Shown: positions 17,646 through 27,372, numbered from the stretch's first letter. The stretch is 64,000 bases of DNA from Nocardiopsis metallicus (GCF_014201115.1 NZ_JACHDO010000001.1:2728001-2792000), one strand, 5' to 3'. Notes: generated by a model from the sequence alone, not told the origin. Program-made: numbers and translations.

Positions 17646-18071
17646 TCACCGCTTGGGAACGACCAGGCGGGTGCCCGACCAGTCCGCGCCGATGCTCACC
17701 GCGCTGGTCTGGGAAAGGCCCGATGTGTTGGCCGCCTCGGCGACGTCGTTCGGGGACACGTGCAGATCACGGCCGGCCTTCGGGGTCAGGACCAGGATGG
17801 TCCCCCCGTCGGCGATGGTCGTCACCGTGTCCATCAGAGCGTCGGTGAGGTCGCCTTCTTCGTCGGACCGCCACCACAGCAGTGCCGCGTCGACGTCGCC
17901 GTCGTACTCCTCGTCGACCAGCGCCTCGCCCGTGAGTTCGGCGATGGATGCGCGCAGCCCCTCGTCGACGTCGTCGTCGAAGCCGAATTCCTGCACCACC
18001 TGACCCGGCTTGAATCCGAGTCGGTCAGCCAAGCCGCGTTCGCTTTGTGCCTGGCCCGCGGTCGCGCTCAC
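17646..18071 (-). CDS. DUF3052 family protein
   Basis: The 141-residue protein contains LADRLGFKPGQVVQEFGFDD and DVDAALLWWRSDEEGDLTDA, the hallmark of DUF3052, a family conserved across actinobacteria and usually encoded near the pyruvate dehydrogenase aceE or ahp genes. It lacks membrane segments and signals. The molecular role is unknown. Here it follows a peroxiredoxin gene in the same direction. Confidence 0.85.
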   Translation of the reverse strand: MSATAGQAQSERGLADRLGFKPGQVVQEFGFDDDVDEGLRASIAELTGEALVDEEYDGDVDAALLWWRSDEEGDLTDALMDTVTTIADGGTILVLTPKAGRDLHVSPNDVAEAANTSGLSQTSAVSIGADWSGTRLVVPKR

Positions 18072-18252
18072 GAAAGTTCTCCTCCACAGATGGTTTTTCT
18101 CAATCTTGCCTGCACGAAGCAGTTGTCACAACGATGCCGGGCCTTTTCGTCGCCCGTCACGTGGGTCCGTAACCATCGCTGATGGCCTAGTTCACACGCT
18201 AGTGGCATCTCCCGTCAACGCGCGGCCGAACCCGGCACGCGTCGAATCCGCG

Positions 18253-18663
18253 TCATCCGGACCCTAGGAAGGACAACCGCACCTGTCGGTCCGGGTTGTC
18301 CACGTTCAGGTCCACGACAGCGATGGACTGCCATGTCCCCAGTTCGAGTCTGCCGGACAGGACGGGCACCGTGGTCTGTGGCGCGACGAACGCCGGCATG
18401 ACGTGCGAACGCCCGTGCCCCTGGGACCCGTGTTTGTGGCGCCACCGGTCGTCGGCCGGTAGCAGGTCGTCGAGGGAGGCGAGGAGGTCGTCGTCGGACC
18501 CCGCTCCCAGCTCGATGATGGCCACACCCGCGGTCGCGTGCGGGACGAAGACGTTGAGTAGGCCGTCGCCGCCGCTGCGGGCGACGAAGTCGCCGCACTG
18601 CGCGGTGATGTCGGTGATGCTCTCCGATCCGCCGGTGTGCAGCTCAAGGATCTGTGTCCGCAT
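18253..18663 (-). CDS. YjbQ/UPF0047 family protein (secondary thiamine-phosphate synthase type)
   Basis: The 136-residue protein carries the UPF0047 signature segments VFVPHATAGVAIIELGAG, RWRHKHGSQGHGRSHVMPAF and LGTWQSIAVVDLNV. His residues in these loops form a presumed metal site. E. coli YjbQ has weak thiamine phosphate synthase activity; the true role is unclear. The ATG at 18663 with GAAGGTG 6 nt upstream is chosen over 18702. Confidence 0.87.
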   Translation of the reverse strand: MRTQILELHTGGSESITDITAQCGDFVARSGGDGLLNVFVPHATAGVAIIELGAGSDDDLLASLDDLLPADDRWRHKHGSQGHGRSHVMPAFVAPQTTVPVLSGRLELGTWQSIAVVDLNVDNPDRQVRLSFLGSG

Positions 18664-18792
18664 AGCGACACCTTCGCGCAGCCGGGCCCGCGGTGCAACC
18701 ATCCCCGGTCAGCTTGGAGATGGTCGGGGGCGCCGTGGAGCGGCCATACTCGTCGTCGGTGTATGTGAAACTGGTGCAAAGAAGGGAAAAGG

Positions 18793-20493
18793 GTGACTGT
18801 CTCGTTACGTCTGGGGCCGGTGCTCCGGCATGTGGGACCCACTACGGCGACGGTGTGGGTGGAGACTGACGCGCCCTGTGACGTACGGATCCGTGTGGAC
18901 GGCGTGGCGGTCGCGGCCGCCCGGACCTTCACCGTCCACGGACACCACTACGCCGTGTGCGAAATCGAGGGTCTGGCCCCCGGTTCGGTCCTTCCGTACG
19001 AGGTTTTCCTCGCCGAGGACCGGGTCTGGCCCGAACCCGACAGCCCGCTGCCGCCGAGCGTTCTGCGCACTCTGGCCCCGGACGCGCCCGCGCGCCTGCT
19101 GTACGGCTCCTGCCACACCCCCACCGGCGACACACCCGAGGGCCTGGTGCGCTACGGTCCCGACATGCTCCGTGCCACCGCGCGCCGACTGGCCCGGGAG
19201 GGTCTGGGTGCCGTGGACGGCCAGGCCCGGGAGAACCTGGCGCTGTTGCTGATCGGCGACCAGGTCTACGCCGACGAACTCCAGGAGCCCATGCGCGCCT
19301 TCCTCCGGCAGGCACGGCTGGGGCGGGTGCGCGGCGAGGGTCCCGGGGACGACGCGCCCGAGGACGAGGTCGTGCGCTACGACGAGTACGCCGAGCTCTA
19401 CCGGCAGGCCTGGTCCGACCCCCAGGTGCGGTGGCTGCTGTCGACCGTCCCCACCCTGATGGTCTTCGACGACCACGACATCCGCGACGACTGGAACACC
19501 TCGGCCGCCTGGCGGCGCTCCATGGACGACCACCCGTGGTGGCGTACCCGGATGACCAGCGGACTCGGCGCCTACTGGGTGTACCAGCACGTGGGAAACC
19601 TCTCCCCCGACGCACGCGACAAGGACCCGCTGTGGGCCGTGGTACGCGACCACCGGGATCGCGGTAGCGATGCCGGGGACACCCTGGACTCCTTCGCCTG
19701 GCGGGCGCACGAGGACCCCGCCTCCTACCGGTGGAGCCACCGCCACGACATCGGCGGCGTACGCGTCCTGGTGGCCGACACCCGCTGCGGGCGGGCCCTG
19801 GGCGAGGGAGACCCCCACGACGGCTCCAGGTCCATCCTGGGGCCGGAGGGGCACGACTGGCTCGACCAGCACCTCACCGGCGGCCCCGAGCACCTCGTGG
19901 TGGCCTCCACGGTCCCGATCCTGCTGCCGCCCTCCGTGCACCACTTGGAGGCCTGGAACGAGGCGGTCTGCGGCGGCGCCTGGGGGGCGGCGGCGCGCGG
20001 CCCCGCGGAGAAGCTGCGCCAGGCCCTGGACCTGGAGCACTGGGGCGCCTTCCAGTACTCCTTCCACCGGCTCGCCGACGCCGTGCTGGAGGTGGCCCGC
20101 GGCGGACGCGGCCCGGCCCCCGCCACCGTCCTGCTGCTCAGCGGGGACGTCCACTTCTCCTACCTGGCGCGCGCCCGGGCCCGGAAGGGGCAGACGACCT
20201 CCCGGGTGACCCAGCTGGTCTCCTCCGCGCTGTGCAACCAGCTCCCGCCGAACTTCCGCCGCGCGGCCGCGCTGTCCGCGAGCTGGCCCTTCCACCTGGC
20301 AGGGAAGATCATGACCCGGCTGGCCGGGGTGCGCCGCAGCCCGCTGTCCTGGCGGCTGGCCGAGCGCCCCTACTTCGGCAACACCATCGGCGAGGTGGCC
20401 TTCGACGGCCGTGAGGCCGAGGCGCGCTGGTACCACTGCCCCCAGGGCGGTGGCGAAGCGCTCCCCGAGATCCGCCGCCGCGTCCGGGTCTGA
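18793..20493 (+). CDS. PhoD-like alkaline phosphatase/phosphodiesterase family protein
   Basis: This 566-residue protein has an N-terminal fibronectin-like beta domain (GPVLRHVGPTTATVWVETDA). The metallophosphatase domain follows, with LLYGSCHTP, LLIGDQVYADEL, MVFDDHDIRDDWN and LLLSGDVHFSYLAR, which supply the Asp/Asn/His metal ligands. It lacks a Tat signal peptide, so unlike classical PhoD it is probably cytoplasmic. The GTG start at 18793 follows AAGGGAAAAG. The substrate is unknown. Confidence 0.88.
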   Translation: MTVSLRLGPVLRHVGPTTATVWVETDAPCDVRIRVDGVAVAAARTFTVHGHHYAVCEIEGLAPGSVLPYEVFLAEDRVWPEPDSPLPPSVLRTLAPDAPARLLYGSCHTPTGDTPEGLVRYGPDMLRATARRLAREGLGAVDGQARENLALLLIGDQVYADELQEPMRAFLRQARLGRVRGEGPGDDAPEDEVVRYDEYAELYRQAWSDPQVRWLLSTVPTLMVFDDHDIRDDWNTSAAWRRSMDDHPWWRTRMTSGLGAYWVYQHVGNLSPDARDKDPLWAVVRDHRDRGSDAGDTLDSFAWRAHEDPASYRWSHRHDIGGVRVLVADTRCGRALGEGDPHDGSRSILGPEGHDWLDQHLTGGPEHLVVASTVPILLPPSVHHLEAWNEAVCGGAWGAAARGPAEKLRQALDLEHWGAFQYSFHRLADAVLEVARGGRGPAPATVLLLSGDVHFSYLARARARKGQTTSRVTQLVSSALCNQLPPNFRRAAALSASWPFHLAGKIMTRLAGVRRSPLSWRLAERPYFGNTIGEVAFDGREAEARWYHCPQGGGEALPEIRRRVRV

Positions 20494-20507
20494 TCAGGTC
20501 CCCTTCT

Positions 20508-20591
20508 GAAGATGATCTTGCTACCAGGAGCAAGTTCGGCGCCTCGGGTTTCAGCGGCTCAGCGCTCCTGGTAGCAGGATCACCGGGGATG
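20508..20591 (+). repeat. Dispersed palindromic repeat element, copy 1
   Basis: An imperfect inverted repeat has GATCTTGCTACCAGGAGC on the left and GCTCCTGGTAGCAGGATC on the right around a ~35-nt centre. The reverse complement of a second copy at 29227-29296 aligns along the whole unit, including the flanking CGGGGATG and the internal CAAGTTCGGCGC. It sits just after the PhoD-like gene and can form a long hairpin. Confidence 0.75.
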
Positions 20592-20727
20592 CGGGGGTGG
20601 GTCTGCGGGCAGCCCCGGGCGCGCTTCCCGGGTACTGATCCGGGCCGACGCACCTGTGGCGGCGTTCCGGGTCGGAACGCCGCCACAGGTGGTTCCAGGG
20701 CGCACGGACGGGTCCGGGCCCGTGGTC
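20592..20727. other. Intergenic region after the palindromic repeat
   Basis: Short region between convergent genes. GGCGGCGTTCC (20658-20668) and GGAACGCCGCC (20676-20686) are inverted copies within CACCTGTGGCGGCGTTCC and its complement, forming a further strong hairpin that probably terminates both neighbouring transcripts. Confidence 0.5.
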
Positions 20728-21798
20728 CTAGGGCTTGTGCGAGGGCGGGCGGCGGTTGGCGTGGCCCCGGCGGCGGTTGCGCACGCTCAACCCGAGCGCT
20801 CCGCCCTGGTCCAGGATGTGCCGGGCGGCCCGGTTGACGGTGCCGCGGGGCCCGGAGTCCGACGAGGGGGCGTCCTCGGTCTCGGCCGGTTCGGGCGGCT
20901 TGGGGATGAGCGCGGTGGGCTCGTTGTCCTGGTCCCCGACCTCCTCCGGCAGCGCGTGGAGCTTACGGGTGCGCTGAAGCTGCGGACCGTCCTCGGTCCC
21001 GTGCCCGTCCTCGGCGGGGGCGGCCGTCTCGGTCGGGTTGAGCTTCTCCTGCGCCACGGCCTCCTTCCACGCCTTCTCCTGCTGCTGGTCCTGCTCCTTC
21101 TGCTGGGCCAGGCGGCGGGCCCGGTCGGTGCGCCAGGCCCGGTAGGAGCGGGCCATCGGGGTGGCGATCGGCCAGGTGACCTTGGCCGGGCGGGACAGCG
21201 CGTGCCACAGGTAGGCGGTGGTGCCCCAGGCCTCCATGGCTCGGCGCGCCTTGGTGATGGTGAAGAAGGTGGGCATGGCCAGTAGCAGCTGCGGCCAGGC
21301 CAGGGCCAGGGCGGCGAACAGCGGGTACATGCCGCCGCCCGCGACCGCGGCGCACGCGCCGATGGCCATCGGCACCAGTGCCAACGCCACCCGCAGCTGG
21401 GTGAACTGGCGGAAGCGGTGCAGGGAACGCCGGGCCGACACCGGTGGCGCGAGGCCCTCCGGCAGCGGCGTGGGCTGCACGATCATCGCCAGCAGCAGTG
21501 TTCCCACACCGACGCTGGCCGCCAGCAGGATCGTCCACCCGGCGGCGGAGAAGGCCCCGCCCACCAGCAGGTACACCAACCCGATCACCGGGAGCGGCGC
21601 GGGGAGCCAGAACAGCACCCGCCTGCGCAGCTCTCCCTCCTGCGTGGGCTGGAGTACGAAATCGATCACCGGGCGTAGTATCCGGAACCTCTTCCTCGGT
21701 CGCTCGACCACAGCGTTGGACCCCCCAAGAACGTCGTGACGGAGCGGTGCGGGGAGCGACGCCCGAGGGTTTTCGTCGTCTTCCGGCTCCACCTGCAA
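20728..21798 (-). CDS. Multispan membrane protein of unknown function
   Basis: The 356-residue protein has hydrophobic segments at about residues 64-85, 88-108, 138-158 and 160-180. These are followed by a long charged Q/K/E-rich, probably coiled or disordered C-terminal half (about residues 225-356). It starts MQVEPEDDENPRASLPAPLR. No family is recognised. It is a single minus-strand gene behind a double hairpin. Confidence 0.7.
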   Translation of the reverse strand: MQVEPEDDENPRASLPAPLRHDVLGGSNAVVERPRKRFRILRPVIDFVLQPTQEGELRRRVLFWLPAPLPVIGLVYLLVGGAFSAAGWTILLAASVGVGTLLLAMIVQPTPLPEGLAPPVSARRSLHRFRQFTQLRVALALVPMAIGACAAVAGGGMYPLFAALALAWPQLLLAMPTFFTITKARRAMEAWGTTAYLWHALSRPAKVTWPIATPMARSYRAWRTDRARRLAQQKEQDQQQEKAWKEAVAQEKLNPTETAAPAEDGHGTEDGPQLQRTRKLHALPEEVGDQDNEPTALIPKPPEPAETEDAPSSDSGPRGTVNRAARHILDQGGALGLSVRNRRRGHANRRPPSHKP

Positions 21799-21971
21799 CC
21801 CGCCCGTATCAAAGCTATCCCTTTTCGCGTAGTCCCCGGGCGCACACGGTCAGTTACACACATACCCGACGCTGGTGAAACTTCCATAAGGCAACCCATA
21901 TGACAGGCAACGATCAGATTACGACGTGGCGGAGGTCTCACCAGTACTCACGCCGATAACGGTCATCCGAG

Positions 21972-23273
21972 TCATCCGCCTCGGGTTTCGGACAACCTGC
22001 CCAGTGCCACCGCCACCCGGAGCACGAACGAGCCGCGACCGTCCGAAGGGATGTGCCCGGTGAGTTCGGAGATGCGGCTGAGGCGGTAGCGCACCGTGTT
22101 CGGGTGCACGAAGAGCATGCGCGCGGTCGCTTCCAGCGAGGAGGCGTGTTCGAGGTAGACCGACAACGTGTCCAAGAGCGGGGAGCCCGCGCCCTGGAGG
22201 GGGAGGTACACCTCCGTCACCAACTGCTGGCGGGCCTCGGTGTCGCCCTCCAGCGCGCGCTCGGGCAGCAGGTCGTCGGCGAGCACCGGCCTGGGCGCGT
22301 CGGGCCAGGCCACGGCGGCCCGCAGACCGCTCACCGCGGCGCGCACCGAGGTCCCCGCAGCGTGCAGGTCCGGCACGGCCGGGCCGACCACCACGGGCCC
22401 GCTCCCGAAGAGCCCGGCCAGGGGTTCGGCGGCCGCGGCCGGGAGCTCCTCGGCCGGGTAGCGGTCACCCACCCCGATCACCACGACCACGCGGCGTCCC
22501 TGCATGCCCGCCAGGACGTCGTAGCCGAGGCGGCGCGCGGCCGAACGCAGGTCGTCCAGGACCTTGTTCCCGCCCTCGTCGCCGAGGTCGCCGGCGACGG
22601 CGATCACCGGGGTGTGCGACCAGCCCAGCGCCGAACCCCAGGTCTGCAGGCCCTCCACCTGGTCGCCGTGCAGCAGGGCGTCGACGATCAGCGCTTCGAG
22701 CCGGGCGTCCCAGGCCCCGCGGGCCTCGGCGGCGCGGGCGTAGACCTTGGCGGAGCTGAAGGCCACCTCGCGGGTGTAACGGAGCATCGCCTCGCGCAGC
22801 TGCTGTGCGCCGCCGGGTGCGGCGAGGTCGTCGACCTGGCTCTCCACCACATCGATGACCACGCGGATCATGTCGACGGTCTGCTGGAGGGAGACCGACC
22901 TGGTGAGTTCGCGCGGGGCGGTGCCGAAGACCTCCACCGTGATCGCCGGACGGCCGCGCTCGGGGTTGCGGAACCAGTCCACGAAGGCGGCGACCCCGGA
23001 CTGGGCCACCAGGCCGATCCAGGAGCGGTCCTGGGCCGACATCCGGCGGAACCAGCCGAGCTTCTCCTCCATGCGGCTGACCGCGGCGGTGCCGAGCACC
23101 CCCATGGAGCGTTCCAGACGCCGGACGGTCTCGGCGCGGATCTGCTCGGGCGGGGCCTGCTCCGGCAGCGTCTGCCCCGCCGGGGTGTGCTCCGGTGGGA
23201 TCTGGTCCTGTGGGGTCTCGGACCCGGTCGGCGCACTGGCGCCGTCCTCGGTCGGTCGGGATTCGGTGTTCAC
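21972..23273 (-). CDS. fasR: PucR/CdaR-type transcriptional regulator, probable FasR
   Basis: The 433-residue regulator has a C-terminal PucR helix-turn-helix (LEHASSLEATARMLFVHPNT, then VRYRLSRISELTGH). A GGDEF-like middle domain precedes it, and the acidic, Pro/Glu-rich N-terminus is disordered. In Streptomyces this gene, fasR, lies directly upstream of fabD-fabH-acpP-fabF and activates that operon. The same divergent arrangement is present here, so the name rests on domain type plus location. It binds DNA in the cytoplasm, probably responding to acyl-CoA or malonyl-CoA status. Confidence 0.8.
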   Translation of the reverse strand: MNTESRPTEDGASAPTGSETPQDQIPPEHTPAGQTLPEQAPPEQIRAETVRRLERSMGVLGTAAVSRMEEKLGWFRRMSAQDRSWIGLVAQSGVAAFVDWFRNPERGRPAITVEVFGTAPRELTRSVSLQQTVDMIRVVIDVVESQVDDLAAPGGAQQLREAMLRYTREVAFSSAKVYARAAEARGAWDARLEALIVDALLHGDQVEGLQTWGSALGWSHTPVIAVAGDLGDEGGNKVLDDLRSAARRLGYDVLAGMQGRRVVVVIGVGDRYPAEELPAAAAEPLAGLFGSGPVVVGPAVPDLHAAGTSVRAAVSGLRAAVAWPDAPRPVLADDLLPERALEGDTEARQQLVTEVYLPLQGAGSPLLDTLSVYLEHASSLEATARMLFVHPNTVRYRLSRISELTGHIPSDGRGSFVLRVAVALGRLSETRGG

Positions 23274-23441
23274 CCGTCTAGGTTCGCATCCCCGCCTCTC
23301 CGGGCCCGGGGTTCACCCCCGTGTCGGCCGTCACCCCGCAGGTCGACCGGGGTCCGCGGAGCGCCCGCGCGGGGCTGCGCGTACCGTCGGAAAGTGATCT
23401 CCTCCACCCGTTTCGGGCTTGTGGACACACCACGGACAGCG

Positions 23442-23460
23442 TTTTGTGGAGTACCTACAA
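23442..23460. promoter_or_regulatory. Candidate FasR operator in the fabD promoter region
   Basis: TTTGTGGAGTACCTACAAA is an imperfect inverted repeat (TTTGTGG versus its partner TTTGTAG) about 70 nt ahead of fabD, in the only AT-rich part of the divergent fasR-fabD region. It could be the activator site for FasR or part of the promoter. Confidence 0.35.
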
Positions 23461-23529
23461 ACGGTACCCCGCTAACTTCGTGTCCCTCCCTATCCAACTG
23501 GTGATCTCCTACAGGGCAAGGTAGATGTC

Positions 23530-24513
23530 GTGCTTGTAATCGTTGCTCCCGGCCAAGGCGCCCAGGTTCCCGGTTTCCTCTCCCCGTGGCTCGAACTCCC
23601 CGGCATGGCCGACACGTTCGCCGCGTGGTCCGAGGTGACCGGTCTCGACCTCGTGCGCTACGGCACCACCGCGGACGCGGATGAGATCCGTGACACCGCC
23701 GTCGCCCAGCCCTTGCTGGTCAGCGCCGGCCTGGCCGCGGCCTCCGCCGTGCTCGGTCCGCTGGCCGCGCCCGAGCCCCCGCTGCCCGCCTCCCCCACGC
23801 TGGTGGACGCCACCGCGGGGCACAGCGTCGGCGAGTTCACCGCCGCCGCGATCGCCGGCGTGCTCTCCCCCAAGGACGCGCTGGCGCTGGTCGCCGAGCG
23901 CGGCCGCGGGATGGCCGACGCCGCCGCCCGCACCGAGACCGGCATGACCGCGGTCCTGGGCGGCAAGCGCGAGGACGTCCTGGCCGCCATCGAGGCCGCC
24001 GGGCTGACCCCCGCCAACGACAACGGCTCCGGGCAGATCGTGGCCGCGGGCACCACCGCCCAACTGGCCGCGTTCGCCGAGAACCCGCCCGAGCGGGCCC
24101 GCCTGCGCCCCTTGTCCGTGGCGGGCGCCTTCCACACCGAGCACATGGCCCCGGCCGTGGAGCGGGTGCGCACGGCCGCCCACGGGCTGAGCACCGCCGA
24201 TCCCAGCGTGCGCCTGCTGTCCAACGCCGACGGCGCCGTGGTCGAGAGCGGCTCGGAGTACCTGGAGCGGCTGGTCGCCCAGATCTCCTCCCCGGTCCGT
24301 TGGGACGCCTGCACGCAGACGCTCGCCGACCTCGGGGTGACCGCGCTCATCGAGCTGACCCCCGCGGGTACCCTCACCGGCCTCGCCAAGCGCGCCCTGC
24401 GCGGTATCGAGCTCCTCGCGGTGAAGACCCCCGACGACCTCGAGCGCGCAGGCGCCCTCATCAAGGAGCACGCGGGGACCACCTCCTCCGCGAGCGTCCA
24501 GCAGGAAGGCTGA
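23530..24513 (+). CDS. fabD: Malonyl-CoA:ACP acyltransferase
   Basis: The 327-residue FabD has active-site Ser99 in the GHSVGE nucleophile elbow, the catalytic His in GAFHTEHM, and the FabD N-terminal VIVAPGQGAQ motif. It loads malonyl groups from malonyl-CoA onto ACP. The start is GTG 23530, preceded by AGGGCAAGG; an ATG 5 nt upstream is out of frame. It is the first gene of the fabD-fabH-acpP-fabF operon. Confidence 0.95.
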   Translation: MLVIVAPGQGAQVPGFLSPWLELPGMADTFAAWSEVTGLDLVRYGTTADADEIRDTAVAQPLLVSAGLAAASAVLGPLAAPEPPLPASPTLVDATAGHSVGEFTAAAIAGVLSPKDALALVAERGRGMADAAARTETGMTAVLGGKREDVLAAIEAAGLTPANDNGSGQIVAAGTTAQLAAFAENPPERARLRPLSVAGAFHTEHMAPAVERVRTAAHGLSTADPSVRLLSNADGAVVESGSEYLERLVAQISSPVRWDACTQTLADLGVTALIELTPAGTLTGLAKRALRGIELLAVKTPDDLERAGALIKEHAGTTSSASVQQEG

Positions 24514-24515
24514 CC

Positions 24516-25472
24516 ATGTTCAACGCCCCGAGCGCCCCCGGCGGCGCCGCGATCCGCTCCTTCGGCGAGTACCAGCCGTCGCGGGTCGTGACCAACGCCG
24601 ACCTGGAGGCCCGCGTCGAGACCACCGACGAGTGGATCCAGAGCCGCGTGGGCATCCAGGAGCGCCGTATCGCGGGCCCCGAGGACACCGTGGCGAGCAT
24701 GGCCGTGGCGGCGGGCGGCAAGGCTCTGGCCGCCGGCGGGCTCTCCCCCGAGGACATCGACCTGGTGATCGTGGCGACCTGCACCGTGCAGGACCAGATC
24801 CCCAACACCGCGGCCACCGTGGCCGCCAAGCTCGGCATCGTCGCCCCGGGCGCCTTCGACGTCAACGCCGCCTGCGCTGGGTTCGTCTACGCCCTCAACC
24901 TGGCCTCGGACTCGGTCCGGGTCGGCAGCGCGCGCAACGTCCTGGTGATCGGCTCGGAGAAGCTCAGCGACTACGTCGACTGGCAAGACCGGTCCACCTG
25001 CGTGATCTTCGCCGACGGCGCCGGCGCCGCGGTCGTCTCGGCCGCCGAGGACCACGGGATCGGCCCGGTCGTGTGGGGTTCCTCGGGCGAGCGCGCCGAC
25101 AAGATCTACCTCCGTGAGGGCAAGTACCTCTACCAGGAGGGCCAGGCCGTCTTCCGGTGGACCACCACCGAGCTGTACAAGGTGGCCCTGGAAGCCCTGG
25201 AGAGGGCCGGCGTCGAGCCCTCCGAGCTCACCGCCTTCGTGCCCCACCAGGCCAACCTGCGGATCGTCGAGTCCATCGCGCGCAAGCTGGGGGCGCCCCA
25301 AGCGCTTGTGGCGCGCGATATCGTCACCGCGGGCAACACCTCTTCCGCCTCGATCCCTCTCGCGCTCTCGCGCATGGTCGAGCGCGGGGAACTGCCGTCG
25401 GGGAGCACCGTGCTCACCCTGGGATTCGGCGCGGGCTTGGTCTACGCCGCACAGGTGATCCGCATCCCCTGA
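24516..25472 (+). CDS. fabH: 3-oxoacyl-ACP synthase III
   Basis: The 318-residue initiating ketosynthase has catalytic Cys120 in FDVNAACAGF, His in VPHQANLRI and Asn in AGNTSSASIP. It condenses an acyl-CoA primer with malonyl-ACP to start fatty acid synthesis. In actinobacteria it prefers branched primers, giving iso/anteiso lipids. It starts 2 nt after the fabD stop, with AGGAAGG upstream, so it is cotranscribed. Confidence 0.95.
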   Translation: MFNAPSAPGGAAIRSFGEYQPSRVVTNADLEARVETTDEWIQSRVGIQERRIAGPEDTVASMAVAAGGKALAAGGLSPEDIDLVIVATCTVQDQIPNTAATVAAKLGIVAPGAFDVNAACAGFVYALNLASDSVRVGSARNVLVIGSEKLSDYVDWQDRSTCVIFADGAGAAVVSAAEDHGIGPVVWGSSGERADKIYLREGKYLYQEGQAVFRWTTTELYKVALEALERAGVEPSELTAFVPHQANLRIVESIARKLGAPQALVARDIVTAGNTSSASIPLALSRMVERGELPSGSTVLTLGFGAGLVYAAQVIRIP

Positions 25473-25554
25473 TCCGAATTCCGTCAAGGCCCGGGCACTT
25501 CGCACACGGAAGCGTTTCCCGACACCACACACGTCAAGCAAGGAGAAACAAGAC

Positions 25555-25794
25555 ATGGCCCTCAGCGAGCAGGAAATCCTGGCCGGCCTCGGCGAGATCG
25601 TCGAAGAGATCGTCGGCACCGAGCCTGCCGATGTCACGCCCGAGAAGAGCTTCGTGGACGACCTGGACATCGACTCGCTGTCCATGGTGGAGATCGCCGT
25701 CGCCGCGCAGGACAAGTTCGGCGTGGAGATCCCCGACGACCAGCTCAAGGACCTCAAGACGGTCCAGGACGTCATCAACTTCATCCAGAAGTAG
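25555..25794 (+). CDS. acpP: Acyl carrier protein
   Basis: The 79-residue acidic protein has the phosphopantetheine attachment Ser41 in DLDIDSLSMVE, followed by the typical helix KFGVEIPDDQLKDLKTV. It carries growing acyl chains between the Fab enzymes. AAGGAG lies ahead of the ATG. Confidence 0.97.
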   Translation: MALSEQEILAGLGEIVEEIVGTEPADVTPEKSFVDDLDIDSLSMVEIAVAAQDKFGVEIPDDQLKDLKTVQDVINFIQK

Positions 25795-25928
25795 CGCGTC
25801 CGGGCCGTCGCCGACCCACCAGGTCGCGGCGGCCCGCCCGTCCCCACCACGGACACCCGCACCAACCACCCGCCACGCCTCCCGGCACACGACCGCCGGG
25901 AACGACCCACGAGAAGGGCGATCGGATC

Positions 25929-27167
25929 ATGTCCAAGACCGATGTCGTCGTCACCGGCCTCGGCGCCACCACCCCCCTCGGGGGTGACGTCGCGACCACA
26001 TGGTCCGCGCTCCTCGACGGCCGCTCCGGGATCAGCATGCTGCCGGAGGACTGGCACGAGAAGCTTCCGGTGCACTTCGCCGGGCAGATCGCGCAGGAGC
26101 CCTCCGAGAAGCTCCCGCGCCCCCGGCTGCGCCGCCTCGACCGGACCCAGCAGTTCGCCCTCATCGCCGCCCAGGAGGCATGGGCCGACGCGGGCACCCC
26201 CGAGATCGACCCCCTGCGCCTGGGAGTGGTGGTCTCCAGCGGGATCGGTGGCATCCTCACCATCCTGGAGCAGTACGACACCTTCCGGGAGAAGGGCTGG
26301 AAGCGGGTCTCCCCGTTCACCGTGCCCATGCTCATGCCCAACAGCCCGGCCGCGGCCGTGGCCCTGGAGTTCACCGCCCGCGCCGGGGCCCACGCCCCGG
26401 TCAGCGCCTGCGCCTCCAGCGCCGAGGCCATCGCCAACGGTGTGGACATGATCCGCGCCGGGCGGGCCGACGTGGTGATCGCCGGCGGCACCGAGGCCGC
26501 GATCCACCCGCTCAACATCGCGTCCTTCGCGTCCATGCGGGCCCTGTCCACCCGCAACGACGACCCGCAGACCGCGTCCCGTCCCTGGGACAAGGACCGC
26601 GACGGCTTCGTCATGGGTGAGGGCGCGGGCATCCTCGTCCTGGAGTCGGCCGAGCACGCCGCCAAGCGCGGTGCGCGCGTGTACGCCCACGCCTCCGGTG
26701 TGGGTTACACCGACGACGCCCACGACATCGTGATGCCCGACCCGGAGGGCGCCGGACAGGCCCGCGCCATCGAACAGGCCCTGGCCGACGCCGACCTCAA
26801 GCCCAGCGACATCGTGCACGTCAACGCGCACGCCACGTCCACCCCCGCCGGGGACGTCGGGGAGACCCGGGCGATCCGTTCGGCCCTGGGCGACGCCGCC
26901 GCGGACCAGGTCGCGGTGACCTCCACCAAGTCCATGACCGGCCACCTGCTGGGCGGCGCGGGCGCGGTGGAGTCGATCGCGACGATCCTGGCCCTGCACG
27001 AGGGCCTGATCCCGCCGACCATCAACATCTCCGAGCTCGACCCCGACGTGGCCGTGGACATCGTCCGCGACAAGCCCCGGGAGATGCCCGCCGGAGACGT
27101 CGCCGCCATCAACGAGTCCTTCGGGTTCGGCGGCCACAACATCGCCGTGGCCTTCCGCCGCGCCTAG
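25929..27167 (+). CDS. fabF: Beta-ketoacyl-ACP synthase II
   Basis: The 412-residue elongating ketosynthase has catalytic Cys161 in SACASSAEAI and His residues in NAHATSTPAGD and MTGHLLGGAGAVES. It extends acyl-ACP with malonyl-ACP. It is the last gene of the fab operon, 134 nt after acpP, and is followed by a strong hairpin. Confidence 0.95.
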   Translation: MSKTDVVVTGLGATTPLGGDVATTWSALLDGRSGISMLPEDWHEKLPVHFAGQIAQEPSEKLPRPRLRRLDRTQQFALIAAQEAWADAGTPEIDPLRLGVVVSSGIGGILTILEQYDTFREKGWKRVSPFTVPMLMPNSPAAAVALEFTARAGAHAPVSACASSAEAIANGVDMIRAGRADVVIAGGTEAAIHPLNIASFASMRALSTRNDDPQTASRPWDKDRDGFVMGEGAGILVLESAEHAAKRGARVYAHASGVGYTDDAHDIVMPDPEGAGQARAIEQALADADLKPSDIVHVNAHATSTPAGDVGETRAIRSALGDAAADQVAVTSTKSMTGHLLGGAGAVESIATILALHEGLIPPTINISELDPDVAVDIVRDKPREMPAGDVAAINESFGFGGHNIAVAFRRA

Positions 27168-27235
27168 GGCGGGTCCGCCGGGCATGCCTTAGTTTCGCCT
27201 GAGCCGCGCACGGGCGGCACCGGTTCCATCGCAGT

Positions 27236-27259
27236 GGGCGTCACCGCACGGTGACGCCC
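27236..27259 (+). terminator. Hairpin terminator after the fab operon
   Basis: GGGCGTCACC (27236-27245) and GGTGACGCCC (27250-27259) form a perfect 10-bp stem with a GCAC loop, 69 nt after fabF. Confidence 0.75.
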
Positions 27260-27372
27260 GCTGTCGTATGCGTGAGGGCCGTTGTGGGCTCGTGAACGTC
27301 CGGCGGCCCGCGGCTCAACAACGGTTGAACAGCCGCGCCCGGGGCTTCAGCTCCGTGGGCCCACGCGTCACC

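Noticed and set aside
23658..27185. A 1,175-codon minus-strand frame opposite the fab operon
   Set aside because: It is antisense to fabD, fabH, acpP and fabF, all of which have catalytic motifs; the predicted protein resembles nothing.
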